Assembly (NCBI GenBank): GCA_964497185.1
Contig: CAZCBX010000020.1
Location: forward strand, 1-20,189
Source of the DNA: CAZCBX01 sp964497185
GTDB taxonomy: Bacteria; Bdellovibrionota_G; JALEGL01; JAGRMV01
Direction: 5' to 3'
DNA: 20,189 nucleotides
Below the pieces are notes generated by a model, which saw only the letters and a program-made list of their open reading frames with translations, was not told where the DNA came from and made no database searches. The translations under genes and the position numbers were made by a program. Shown piece by piece: positions 1-6,827 of the stretch (within the stretch, counting starts at the first letter, position 1; every line of letters begins with the position of its first letter).

Positions 1-22
1 ATGGAGATCAGAGCAAAAAAAA

Positions 23-100
<78 letters not shown>

Positions 101-112
<12 letters not shown>

Positions 113-488
113 TTGCTATTTTATAATTTTTGAGCTTCGGATAAAAAGTTATTTTCCTGACACTCAACTGGTCTGCATTAAACAATTCTAATGACAGACC
201 TCCCGAAAACGGGAAGTATTCTATAGACTTTCCCTACCGTAGGAGCAAGTCTAAATTTTAAGAGCCGCGGTGCAATCGAGAAGTTTTCCGGATCGGCCAC
301 CTCTCCTTCGTATTTTATATGCGTCGAGTTTCAAACAAAGTATCTTTATTCTGACGCTCAACTGGTCTGCATTCAATAATTTTTATGACAGACCTCCCGA
401 AAACGGGAAATATTCTATAGACTTTCCCTACCGAAGGAGCAAGCGAAAACACGACGATCTTACATAAAACGGTAAGTTTTACGGATCA
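101..488 (-). repeat. 194-bp tandem repeat carrying the tRNA-Ser 5' end and leader region
   Basis: Two copies follow each other with a period of 194 bp, at about 101-294 and 295-488. The tRNA-Ser 5' end at 101-112 recurs exactly at 295-306, and the block 157-245 matches 351-439 closely. A weak third start is visible near 486-491. Each copy has two adjacent hairpins: GTCTG...CAGAC (171-199 and 365-393) and TCCCGaaaaCGGGA (201-214 and 395-408). On the minus strand this sequence lies upstream of tRNA-Ser, so it would form the leader or the intercistronic spacer. No protein-coding gene is credible here. Confidence 0.85.
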
Positions 489-507
489 CCTATTTATTCT
501 TGAAAAA

Positions 508-897
508 AATGCACCCGGAGCCATGGCGCGTGAGCGCCCAAATAAATAGACGAACTTTGGCTTAGCCGTTGCTTTGGCAACGTGGCTAACGCCAAATTTT
601 TGATCGCAACGCGATCAAAAACCTGTTCGAATCGCTCCACACAGCATGCGGTGTAGAAATAAGAAACATGAAATCGAAGTAGGAACTTGAAAATGGCGCA
701 TCCGGAGCCATGCAAGCGATAGCTTGCCCAGTGTGCAGACGAACATTTGTTTTAGCCGCACTTGAAGCGGTAGCGACTTAGTGCGCGGCTTATGTCATGT
801 TTTTTGCTCACAAAGTGAGCGGAAAACTGACCGAATCGCTCCACACAGCATGCGGTGTAGAAACAAGAAACATGAAATCGAAGTAGGAGCTAAAAAA
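508..897 (-). repeat. Two tandem 187-204 bp units with tRNA-Arg 3'-end fragments and three hairpins each
   Basis: Unit 1 (about 508-692) and unit 2 (about 693-897) each begin with a copy of the tRNA-Arg 3' end (plus-strand gcacccggagc at 511, gcatccggagc at 698; the real gene has it at 902). Each unit then has three hairpins in the same order. Hairpin 1 is GGCGCgtgaGCGCC (525-538) or GCAAGCgataGCTTGC (712-727). Hairpin 2 is at 557-595 or 754-790. Hairpin 3 is GATCGCaacGCGATC (602-616) or GCTCACaaaGTGAGC (806-820). Each unit ends with a nearly identical block of about 80 bp (628-708 and 832-912). Hairpins 1 and 3 keep perfect pairing although the stem sequences differ. Apparent ORFs here are not coding. 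Confidence 0.85.
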
Positions 898-974
898 TGG
901 CGCACCCGGAGCGATTCGAACGCCCGACCCCTTGATTCGTAGTCAAGTACTCTATCCAGCTGAGCTACGGGTGC
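898..974 (-). tRNA. tRNA-Arg (anticodon ACG)
   Basis: The minus strand reads GCACCCGTAGCTCAGCTGG at the 5' end and ends GGGTGCGCCA with CCA encoded. The anticodon loop is CTACGAA, so the anticodon is ACG. The T-arm contains GTTCGAATC. The length is 77 nt. In bacteria A34 of this tRNA is deaminated to inosine by TadA, and a tadA gene starts about 340 bp away on the opposite strand. An 11-nt perfect complement of the T-arm/acceptor region (908-918) lies in the downstream repeat at 832-842 and again at 628-638. Confidence 0.97.
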
Positions 975-1315
975 GTGTAGTTAAAACAACCGTCATTGAT
1001 TGAACAATGGCGCGACCTCTTTATGGCCCAAAAAGCTGGATCCATATGGAGAACTCGCAAGCTCGTTCCTATCATGGCTGCTCGCGCTATGCAAAAGCAG
1101 TGCTTTTGCAAGTTTAAAGCGCTCACGATAGCCTGAGCTACGGGTGCGTAGGCGGTTGTTTTTATGCAATTTATGACCATATGTAAAGGGCAAAAAACGC
1201 AAAAACGTGAATAGGGATAAGAGTGCCCCATCCTAGGCCGGATAAAAATGATGGCTCTTTTTCCTGTACGGCCCCCTGGTGCCTGGCATGCGGTCATGAT
1301 ACACCACTAATCAAT
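975..1315. other. Intergenic region with a tRNA-Arg 5' fragment and a long hairpin
   Basis: No gene is visible between tRNA-Arg and tadA. The region holds an exact 16-nt copy (1134-1149) of the tRNA-Arg 5' end plus one flanking base (961-976). It also holds a perfect inverted repeat GCAAAAGCAgTGCTTTTGC at 1091-1109. An 11-bp inverted pair, TAAAACAACCG (983-993) and CGGTTGTTTTT (1152-1162, one mismatch), may reflect a rearrangement. The divergent promoters of the tRNA and tadA should lie here, but I cannot place them securely. Confidence 0.6.
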
Positions 1316-1789
1316 ATGACGGAGTCAAACCTTTCAAACGAAGATCAACGCTGGATGGATGAAATAATTTCGCTGGCTAAACAAATTCCAGCGGCCGAAG
1401 TGCCGGTGACAGGTATTTTGGTCTCGAAGGGTGAAAAAATCGTGGCCGGCGGCAATCAGCGCGAAACACGCCAAAACCCCCTTGGTCACATTGAAATTCA
1501 ACTCATTCAAGAAGCATGCAGTGCTTATGAAAGTTGGCGTCTGCCAGAGACAACCCTGTATGTCCTCATTGAACCTTGCCTGATGTGTACGGGGGCAATT
1601 TATGCTGCGCGCATACCGCGTGTGGTTTTTGGAGCACCCAATCCCAAAGGGGGCTCTTTGGTTTTTATCCAAGAGCATCGCAAACAACTTGGGCTGAATC
1701 ACAGTGTCCAGTGGGTCGATGCCCAAAGACACGATGAGGCTTCTGCCATCATGAAAAATTTTTTTTCCAACAAACGTCGAAATAAGTGA
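1316..1789 (+). CDS. tadA: TadA-family tRNA-specific adenosine deaminase
   Basis: The 157-residue protein is a zinc-dependent deaminase of the TadA/CDA fold. The catalytic H-x-E appears as GHIEIQLI and the zinc cysteines as EPCLMCTGA. EVPVTGILV, GGNQRETRQNP and RIPRVVFGA match the usual TadA order. TadA converts A34 to inosine in tRNA-Arg(ACG), and exactly that tRNA is the nearest gene upstream. An in-frame reading extends to 1223, but the extra 31 residues look unlike the family, so the ATG at 1316 is preferred even though no clear ribosome binding site precedes it. Oddities: the Asp of the usual DPTAHAE segment is Asn here, and the position equivalent to E. coli Asp108 is also Asn (FGAPNPK). 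A related purine or cytosine deaminase is the alternative; the tRNA neighbour favours TadA. Confidence 0.8.
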   Translation: MTESNLSNEDQRWMDEIISLAKQIPAAEVPVTGILVSKGEKIVAGGNQRETRQNPLGHIEIQLIQEACSAYESWRLPETTLYVLIEPCLMCTGAIYAARIPRVVFGAPNPKGGSLVFIQEHRKQLGLNHSVQWVDAQRHDEASAIMKNFFSNKRRNK

Positions 1790-1856
1790 AAAACTTGGCA
1801 TCATGCACAATCGCGCCTATGCTTATAGACAACAAAGCAATATTGAAGGAAACACC

Positions 1857-2834
1857 ATGACTGACTCAAAACCCAATGTATTGATCACGGGCTGTGCATT
1901 GCCAGCGGCCATTTCATTTTTTAAGTCTCTTGATCCAGATAAGTTTACATTTTTTATGCTCGATCGAGACCCATACGCATCCGGGTTGTACCTGGTTCCT
2001 TCTGCACGTCGAATTGTCTTAAAGCCCACTGAAGAAAAATCATACACCAATTGCCTGCTTGAAGCCTGTAAAGCACATGCCATCAATTTGCTTGTACCGA
2101 CCTTGGATGAAGAATTAATGGATATTTCTAAAAGGGTAGATGAATTTGAAAAAATAGGCTGCAAAGTGCTTATTGCCAAACACGAAACCATCGAGTTGTG
2201 TGAAGACAAATATCAGCTGCTCAAAAAGGTAGAGCATCTTTTTCCAAGCCACGACTACATTTCATATGACCAAAACGTCAATGTGCATGAACTGCCTCTG
2301 CCCATGGCCATGAAACCGCGCAAAGCTTCTGATGGCCGTGAGGTGATTTGTATTGAATCCAAAACACAATTGCAGACCTACAAACGAGATGGCTCTTACT
2401 ATCTACAATCTTACTTGCCTGGCCAAGAGTATTCAGTCGATGTGTATCGCAACCGCAGCGGAGAAATTTTGGCATGTGTGCCCCGAGCAAGATTAAAAAT
2501 TGAACAAGGGGTCGTCATTACAGGGGAGTCACGCAATCATCAAAAACTCATTGAGCTGACGTCTCAAATTGCGCATGCCATCGACTTGTTTGGTGTGGCC
2601 AACATTCAATTTAAAGAAAACGGCCAAGGCGATGCCATTTTGATGGAAATTAATGTGCGCTTTCCGGCATCGATGACGTTGACTGTGCAAAGTGGGGCCA
2701 ACATTCCCCAAATATTTGTCGATGAAGTTCTGTATGAAAAAACTTCTCACGATCTCATACCTGTCAAAGAAGTGGCCATGACGCGGTTTTTCCAAGAAGT
2801 GTATTTTGAACCACGTGAAATGCTCAGTCGTTAA
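1857..2834 (+). CDS. ATP-grasp domain protein, CarB/PylC-like ligase of unknown substrate
   Basis: The 325-residue protein has a Rossmann-like N-terminal part (VLITGCALPAAISFFKSL, about residues 7-24) followed by an ATP-grasp fold. Visible ATP-grasp features are the lysine-bearing segment MAMKPRKASDGREV, the QEYSVDVY strand, and the metal-binding pair NIQF and LMEINVRF. The family joins a carboxylate to an amine or thiol through an acyl phosphate. The substrate is not evident and no biosynthetic partner is adjacent. The start at 1857 is chosen because AAGGAAA precedes it by a suitable distance; an ATG at 1803 would also be in frame. The gene follows tadA by 67 bp and may be co-transcribed. 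Its stop shares the bases TTAA with the convergent downstream gene. Confidence 0.8.
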   Translation: MTDSKPNVLITGCALPAAISFFKSLDPDKFTFFMLDRDPYASGLYLVPSARRIVLKPTEEKSYTNCLLEACKAHAINLLVPTLDEELMDISKRVDEFEKIGCKVLIAKHETIELCEDKYQLLKKVEHLFPSHDYISYDQNVNVHELPLPMAMKPRKASDGREVICIESKTQLQTYKRDGSYYLQSYLPGQEYSVDVYRNRSGEILACVPRARLKIEQGVVITGESRNHQKLIELTSQIAHAIDLFGVANIQFKENGQGDAILMEINVRFPASMTLTVQSGANIPQIFVDEVLYEKTSHDLIPVKEVAMTRFFQEVYFEPREMLSR

Positions 2835-3661
2835 CGATACTTGTATCGATTGATCATCAGAATGGATCCCATGATCAAGCCGATGCCCAACAGCGCGATG
2901 GCTGTTAGCGGTTCATCAAACCACCACCAGCCTACAATCACCGAGGCCACGACACTAAAGTAGCTGTAATGAACAATGTGTGATGCTTGGGCGGCTTGAT
3001 GGGCTTTGGTTAAAAACCATTGAGCAATTTGCGTAATCACACCGATGCCCAAAAGCATGGTCCACTCAAAAAGAGTGGGCGGAGCCCATTGCCAAATCGC
3101 CAGCGGTAAAAACACGGGCACGGCCACCAAAGATAAATACAGAATCACGGTGATGGGTGCTTCTTTTCCTTTTAAAAGTCGGATCACATTGTAGGCAATA
3201 CCCGCAAACAAGCCCGACATGGCACCAATGAAAAAATCTTGAAAAGAAATCGACATCGAGCCTCCTTTGAGAAAGGTGACGCCAATAAAGGCGGTGGCGA
3301 AAAAAAGCCATTGTTTGGGCTTGGGTTTTTCGTTCAAAATAAAAATGGCAAAAATAATGGTAAAAATCGGGTAGAGATTAATCAAGGTTGAGGCGGTTGC
3401 CAGGGGCAAATTCTGCAAAGCATAGAAAAATGACAACAAACCTGCCGTGCCGAACAGTCCCCGAAGAATTAAAAGTCGTTTGTGTTGCCCCCAAAAAGGT
3501 ACTTTTTGTTTGGCAATGATCGCGCTGCATAAAATCAGTGAAATGATGGCGCGAACCAACACAATCTCATAGGCAGGTATATGGGGAATGTATTTTACAA
3601 ACAGCGTCGCAATAAAAAAGCATGTGGTCGATAGCAGTATGTAACGCGTGCCAGGTTGCAT
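2831..3661 (-). CDS. EamA/DMT-superfamily transporter
   Basis: The 276-residue protein consists almost entirely of hydrophobic helices in the pattern of ten membrane spans made of two EamA repeats. It begins at YILLSTTCFFIATLFVKYIP and ends with LLGIGLIMGSILMINRY plus a short basic tail. A typical EamA feature is the segment LPLATASTLINLYPIFTIIFA closing the first repeat. Members export metabolites or amino acids; the substrate cannot be inferred. The preferred start is the ATG at 3659-3661 because the first helix follows at once. Longer in-frame starts exist at 3700 and 3730. The gene is convergent with the ATP-grasp gene and overlaps it by 4 bp; no terminator separates them. Confidence 0.88.
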   Translation of the reverse strand: MQPGTRYILLSTTCFFIATLFVKYIPHIPAYEIVLVRAIISLILCSAIIAKQKVPFWGQHKRLLILRGLFGTAGLLSFFYALQNLPLATASTLINLYPIFTIIFAIFILNEKPKPKQWLFFATAFIGVTFLKGGSMSISFQDFFIGAMSGLFAGIAYNVIRLLKGKEAPITVILYLSLVAVPVFLPLAIWQWAPPTLFEWTMLLGIGVITQIAQWFLTKAHQAAQASHIVHYSYFSVVASVIVGWWWFDEPLTAIALLGIGLIMGSILMINRYKYR

Positions 3662-3794
3662 GAGGGAGCCTTGTTGAGTTTGTTTACAATGAAAAAACAT
3701 GTCTCTATCTTGAAGAGGGAAGCAACGCAAGACCTAGCTTTGAACTACGGCCTGTGGCCAAAGCCAGACCATAGCAGAACCGTATTTTTTTGGC

Positions 3795-3808
3795 ATTTAT
3801 GCATAAAT
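3795..3808. promoter_or_regulatory. Perfect palindrome upstream of fur
   Basis: ATTTATGCATAAAT is a perfect 14-bp palindrome 18 bp before the fur start codon. It lies between the divergent EamA and fur genes, where the fur promoter must be. It does not match a canonical Fur box. It could be an operator or simply an AT-rich core promoter; the evidence is position and symmetry only. Confidence 0.3.
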
Positions 3809-3826
3809 CCGTGTTAAGACATATCT

Positions 3827-4258
3827 GTGTCTGAGAATCATTTTGAAAAACTTAATCAATACATTGAAGACGAAGGGTTGCGTCACTCCAGCAGCCGAGA
3901 GCAGGTCGCCAAAGCTTTTTTTAGTTCAGAAGATCACATTACAGTGGAAGACCTCTACGAAAAGGTAAAAAAGAAAAACCCAAAAATTGGTTTGGCCACC
4001 GTCTACCGAACGCTCAATTTGCTTCAAGACATCGGTTTAGCGGTCCGCCGAGACTTTGATACAGGTGATGCCGCCTACGAACCCTACTCCGACGACCACC
4101 ATGACCACCTTATTTGTTCATCATGCGCCAAGATTGTTGAATTTTATGAAGATGACATTGAAAAAGCCCAGGTGAAAATTGCCAAAAAATATGGCTTTAT
4201 TTTAACGGACCATAAGATGGAGCTTTATGGTTTGTGTAAGGCTTGTCAAAAAAAGTAA
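3827..4258 (+). CDS. fur: Fur-family ferric uptake regulator
   Basis: This 143-residue protein has the Fur layout. The N-terminal winged helix contains the recognition segment GLATVYRTLNLL (residues 55-66). The dimerisation domain has the metal-site motif DDHHDHLICSSC (residues 89-100). Two CxxC pairs (C97/C100 and C137/C140) would hold structural zinc. Fur with Fe(II) binds operators and represses iron uptake genes. The start codon is GTG; no strong ribosome binding site precedes it. The gene sits directly upstream of feoA and feoB, and two Fur-box-like sites occur in the next 3 kb, which supports Fur rather than Zur or PerR. The length is normal for the family. Confidence 0.92.
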   Translation: MSENHFEKLNQYIEDEGLRHSSSREQVAKAFFSSEDHITVEDLYEKVKKKNPKIGLATVYRTLNLLQDIGLAVRRDFDTGDAAYEPYSDDHHDHLICSSCAKIVEFYEDDIEKAQVKIAKKYGFILTDHKMELYGLCKACQKK

Positions 4259-4308
4259 TACGTTTTTTTTTATCTGTTTCTTTTTCTTTTCTTTTTAGGT
4301 TTCGTGGG

Positions 4309-4378
4309 GCCCGTGGGGGTCTGCATTCGCTAGGTCCTCGCTTACGCTGCGGAGGCGCTCATGCAGACCCCCACGGGC
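4309..4378 (-). repeat. Long hairpin B1: 18-bp perfect stem, conserved 34-nt loop
   Basis: GCCCGTGGGGGTCTGCAT (4309-4326) pairs perfectly with 4361-4378. The 34-nt loop (4327-4360), read on the minus strand, is identical to the loop of hairpin B2 at 33 of 34 positions, while the stems are largely different. The loop core is CTCCGCAGCG...AGCGAGGAC. The element has REP/BIME-like character. Confidence 0.88.
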
Positions 4379-4419
4379 TGACATTTCTTTGATGGGGTTG
4401 GGTTGGTGTGTGTGAAAAG

Positions 4420-4440
4420 ACAAACGCCAACAGCGTTTGT
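4420..4440 (-). repeat. Short hairpin A1 (ACAAACGC/GCGTTTGT)
   Basis: ACAAACGC (4420-4427) pairs with GCGTTTGT (4433-4440) around the loop CAACA. On the minus strand the flanks read AATATAGAA before and CTT after, the same as hairpin A2 at 6991-7011. It lies 41 nt from B1 and 42 nt from B2, so it is the centre of a symmetric composite. Confidence 0.85.
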
Positions 4441-4482
4441 TTCTATATTCGATTTCTTTGGAACAGGCTGTGATTTTCTCGG

Positions 4483-4554
4483 CAGCTTATGGGGTTTATG
4501 CGAGCGCCTCCGCAGCGTAAGCGAGGACTTAGCGAGCATAAATCCCATAAGCTG
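4483..4554 (+). repeat. Long hairpin B2: 19-bp stem, conserved 34-nt loop
   Basis: CAGCTTATGGGGTTTATGC (4483-4501) pairs with 4536-4554 with one G-T wobble position. The loop at 4502-4535 is almost the same as the B1 loop in inverse orientation. It is followed by ACGAAACGCCA (4557-4567), an 11-mer that also occurs just before hairpin B3 (7041-7051). Confidence 0.88.
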
Positions 4555-4641
4555 TAAACGAAACGCCATTGAAAAGATCTTACAAGGCGTGAGGGGCAGC
4601 GAGGTTTATTTAATATTAGATTGTCTTGCCTGTCTAAGACT

Positions 4642-4660
4642 GATAATGAGAACCTTTATC
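4642..4660 (+). promoter_or_regulatory. Fur box in front of feoA
   Basis: GATAATGAGAACCTTTATC matches the 19-bp Fur consensus GATAATGATAATCATTATC at 16 of 19 positions. It ends 13 bp before the feoA start codon. Its first six bases (GATAAT) could also act as the -10 element, with TTGTCT (4621-4626) as a -35 at a short 15-bp spacing. Fe-Fur bound here would block transcription of feoAB. Confidence 0.75.
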
Positions 4661-4673
4661 ACCAAGCGACCCT

Positions 4674-4898
4674 ATGCATACGTTGGCAACATATCAAAGC
4701 TCTGAACCTGTTCTCATTAAAGATCTGCTGGGGGATGACTTAATTGTAACCCGTCTTTTTGAAATGGGTTTTATGCCAGGGCAAAAAGTGACCATTCAGC
4801 ATCGCATGGCCTTTGGGGGTCCGATCATTGTATTCATTCAAAAAACCAGTGTAGCGCTGCGGATGGAGGAGGCTTCATGCATCCAGATTCAAGAATGA
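4674..4898 (+). CDS. feoA: FeoA, ferrous iron transport accessory protein
   Basis: The 74-residue protein is a single FeoA SH3-like domain: LLGDDLIVTRLFEMGFMPGQKVTIQHRMAFGGPIIV contains the family's MGF-PG segment, and the end ALRMEEASCIQI matches the usual ALR-EA close. FeoA is a small cytoplasmic partner of the FeoB ferrous iron channel. The gene overlaps feoB by 22 bp in another frame, which indicates translational coupling. A Fur box lies immediately upstream. The region before the ATG has only a weak Shine-Dalgarno sequence. Confidence 0.92.
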   Translation: MHTLATYQSSEPVLIKDLLGDDLIVTRLFEMGFMPGQKVTIQHRMAFGGPIIVFIQKTSVALRMEEASCIQIQE

Positions 4899-6766
4899 AA
4901 GGGGCCATGGCTTATGTCGCATTTGTCGGTGCACCCAATTCAGGCAAAACAACGCTTTACAATCGGCTAACCAAATCCACCCATAAAACAGTCAATTATC
5001 CTGGCTCTACCGTCGATTATGCCCAGGGCAATATTCATGCCGTGCATGGCAGCAATACCATCATTGTGGATACCCCCGGCACTTACAGCCTGTTTCCCAA
5101 GTCCCCCGATGAAAAAGTAACCGTTGATTTGCTTTTTAAGCACCTGGGTACACCCCGATTGATTGTGGCTACAGTGGATGTGCATCAAATTTCCCGCCAT
5201 CTTTTGGTGGTGGAACAATTGATTGAAGCCAATTTCAATGTGGTGGTGGCACTGACCATGACAGACTTGGTGGATGTTTCCAAATTGGATATTCAGGCCA
5301 TTTCCAATGCTTTTTCATGCCCTGTTGTGCCCGTCTCGGGCGCATCAGGCGAGGGCGTTGATGATTTGGTGCGTGTGCTGGACGCACAGAAAAACTTGCT
5401 GCCTTCATCCCCCCAACCATTGGAAAGTTGGACCAATGAAAAACAAGCCAAGCACGCCAAACGCTACAGCCTGATTCAAGATCAAGTGTATCAACAAGCC
5501 ATTTCGGAAGAAGTCATGCATCGAACCCGTCAGCTGGATCAGTGGATTCTCCACCCGATTTTTGGGCTAAGTTTGTTTCTGATGATCATGTTTGGCTTGT
5601 TCAGTTCCATTTTTTGGCTTGCGGCCCCCTTTATGGATTGGGTGGATGGCTTTTTTGGCAGTGCAGCCGGCTGGGTTTTATCGGTGGCGCCCGATGCGCT
5701 TTGGGCAGACTTTATTGCCAATGGCATGATTGGCTCCATGGGTGCGGTGCTGGTGTTTGTGCCGCAAATTGCCATTTTATTTATTGGTATTTCTCTTTTG
5801 GAAGATTCAGGGTATTTGGCCCGGGCCTGTTCACTGATTGACAAACCCCTATCCAAACTTGGGCTTAATGGACGATCTTTTGTACCCCTGTTGTCTGGCT
5901 ATGCATGTGCCATTCCAGCCATGATGGCGGCCCGATCGATCCCATCCAAAAAAGAAAAAATGCTGACGCTCTTTGTTATTCCACTGATGAGCTGCAGTGC
6001 TCGGTTGCCTGTATATGCGCTTTTGCTTTCTTTTCTTTTTTGGGAGCAGGCGGCGTGGAAACCGGGGTTGGGTTTGGCCTGCATTTATTTGTTGAGCATT
6101 GTTGTGGGTGCCATCGCAGCTGCCATTGGCAATCGGATGATTCAAGCCGAGCAAGTTTCATTTTTGGTGCATGAACTTCCCTACTATCGGCGTCCAGGGT
6201 TGCGACTGGTGGCACAAAATGTCTTATCCAAAACTTGGGCGTACATTAAAAAGGCAGGGCCCATCATTTTTTTCTTTTCCATTCTTTTTTGGTTGGGCAC
6301 CACATTTCCCAATACCAAAGCAGCCAACGATGTTGAAAAACTCCAAACCAGTTATGCTGCACAGGTTGGACAAGTTATAGAGCCGGTCATGGAGCCCATG
6401 GGAGGAGACTGGCGAACAGGTACAGCGTTGCTTGCAGCCTTTACAGCCCGTGAAGTTTTTGTGTCGGCGCTGGCCCTGGTCTTCTACATTGCCGATGAAG
6501 AAGAGGCGTCTTTGCAAACTTCTTTGATTCAAAGCATGCAACAAGCCAAAACCGACGACGGGCGACCCCTATTTACCACGGCATCGGTGCTGGGTTTGAT
6601 TGTATTTTTTATGATTGCCTTGCAATGCATGACCACTGTAGGCGTGGCCCGCAAAGAATTTGGCAACTGGAAATGGCCATTGATTCAACTTGGCGGTTTT
6701 ACTCTTGTGGCTTATGTGCTCGCTGTAGCAGTGGTACAAGGCTTGCGCCTAAGTGGAATTGCATAG
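4877..6766 (+). CDS. feoB: FeoB, ferrous iron transporter with N-terminal G domain
   Basis: This 629-residue inner-membrane protein imports Fe(II). The G domain shows G1 GAPNSGKT (18-25), G3 DTPG (65-68) and a G5-like SGASGEG (154-160). Two Gate repeats follow from about residue 220, with the conserved cysteine segments SGYACAIPAMMAAR and PLMSCSARLPVYALL. GGAGGAGG ends 4 nt before the ATG at 4877 and supports this start; an ATG at 4907 also has AAAGGGG in front and would begin closer to the G1 loop. The notable oddity is G4, where the expected N-x-x-D is TMTD (127-130): the Asn that helps recognise guanine is replaced by Thr. The protein is shorter than the 773-residue E. coli FeoB but complete in outline. 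Confidence 0.95.
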   Translation: MHPDSRMKGAMAYVAFVGAPNSGKTTLYNRLTKSTHKTVNYPGSTVDYAQGNIHAVHGSNTIIVDTPGTYSLFPKSPDEKVTVDLLFKHLGTPRLIVATVDVHQISRHLLVVEQLIEANFNVVVALTMTDLVDVSKLDIQAISNAFSCPVVPVSGASGEGVDDLVRVLDAQKNLLPSSPQPLESWTNEKQAKHAKRYSLIQDQVYQQAISEEVMHRTRQLDQWILHPIFGLSLFLMIMFGLFSSIFWLAAPFMDWVDGFFGSAAGWVLSVAPDALWADFIANGMIGSMGAVLVFVPQIAILFIGISLLEDSGYLARACSLIDKPLSKLGLNGRSFVPLLSGYACAIPAMMAARSIPSKKEKMLTLFVIPLMSCSARLPVYALLLSFLFWEQAAWKPGLGLACIYLLSIVVGAIAAAIGNRMIQAEQVSFLVHELPYYRRPGLRLVAQNVLSKTWAYIKKAGPIIFFFSILFWLGTTFPNTKAANDVEKLQTSYAAQVGQVIEPVMEPMGGDWRTGTALLAAFTAREVFVSALALVFYIADEEEASLQTSLIQSMQQAKTDDGRPLFTTASVLGLIVFFMIALQCMTTVGVARKEFGNWKWPLIQLGGFTLVAYVLAVAVVQGLRLSGIA

Positions 6767-6775
6767 AAAAAAGAT

Positions 6776-6816
6776 TTGACAAAAACATTAAATACCAATA
6801 TTGATAATCAGTATCA
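6776..6816 (+). promoter_or_regulatory. Sigma-70-like promoter overlapped by a strong Fur box
   Basis: TTGACA (6776-6781) is a perfect -35 element. After exactly 17 bp comes TATTGA (6799-6804), a plausible -10. TGATAATCAGTATCA (6802-6816) fits the 7-1-7 Fur consensus TGATAATNATTATCA with one mismatch, and the palindrome extends to 8-bp arms (TATTGATA/TATCAATA). Fur bound here would cover the -10 and start site. It lies after the feoB stop and points away from it, so it starts a new transcript. Confidence 0.75.
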
Positions 6817-6827
6817 ATAAGGTACGG

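Larger units (their letters stand above)
4259..4641. other. fur-feoA intergenic region with pyrimidine tract and hairpin composite
   Basis: No gene is supported here. Directly after fur comes a T-rich pyrimidine tract (about 4262-4297). The rest is filled by two long inverted repeats in opposite orientation (4309-4378 and 4483-4554) around a short hairpin (4420-4440), listed separately. Open frames across these hairpins have no protein character. The feoA promoter and Fur box follow at the right end. Confidence 0.7.

Noticed and set aside
494..715. Open reading frame of about 73 codons on the minus strand in the tRNA spacer
   Set aside because: It runs through the tandem repeat and hairpins, including a tRNA-Arg 3' fragment, and has no protein-like composition.
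508..975. tRNA-Arg 3'-end copies as attL/attR sites of an integrated element
   Set aside because: The copies are only about 190-200 bp apart, no integrase or cargo is present, and the flanking sequence is duplicated as well. Tandem duplication explains them better.
4403..4705. 100-codon open frame between fur and feoA
   Set aside because: It covers hairpins A1 and B2 and the feoA promoter and Fur box, so it is a by-product of the inverted repeats.
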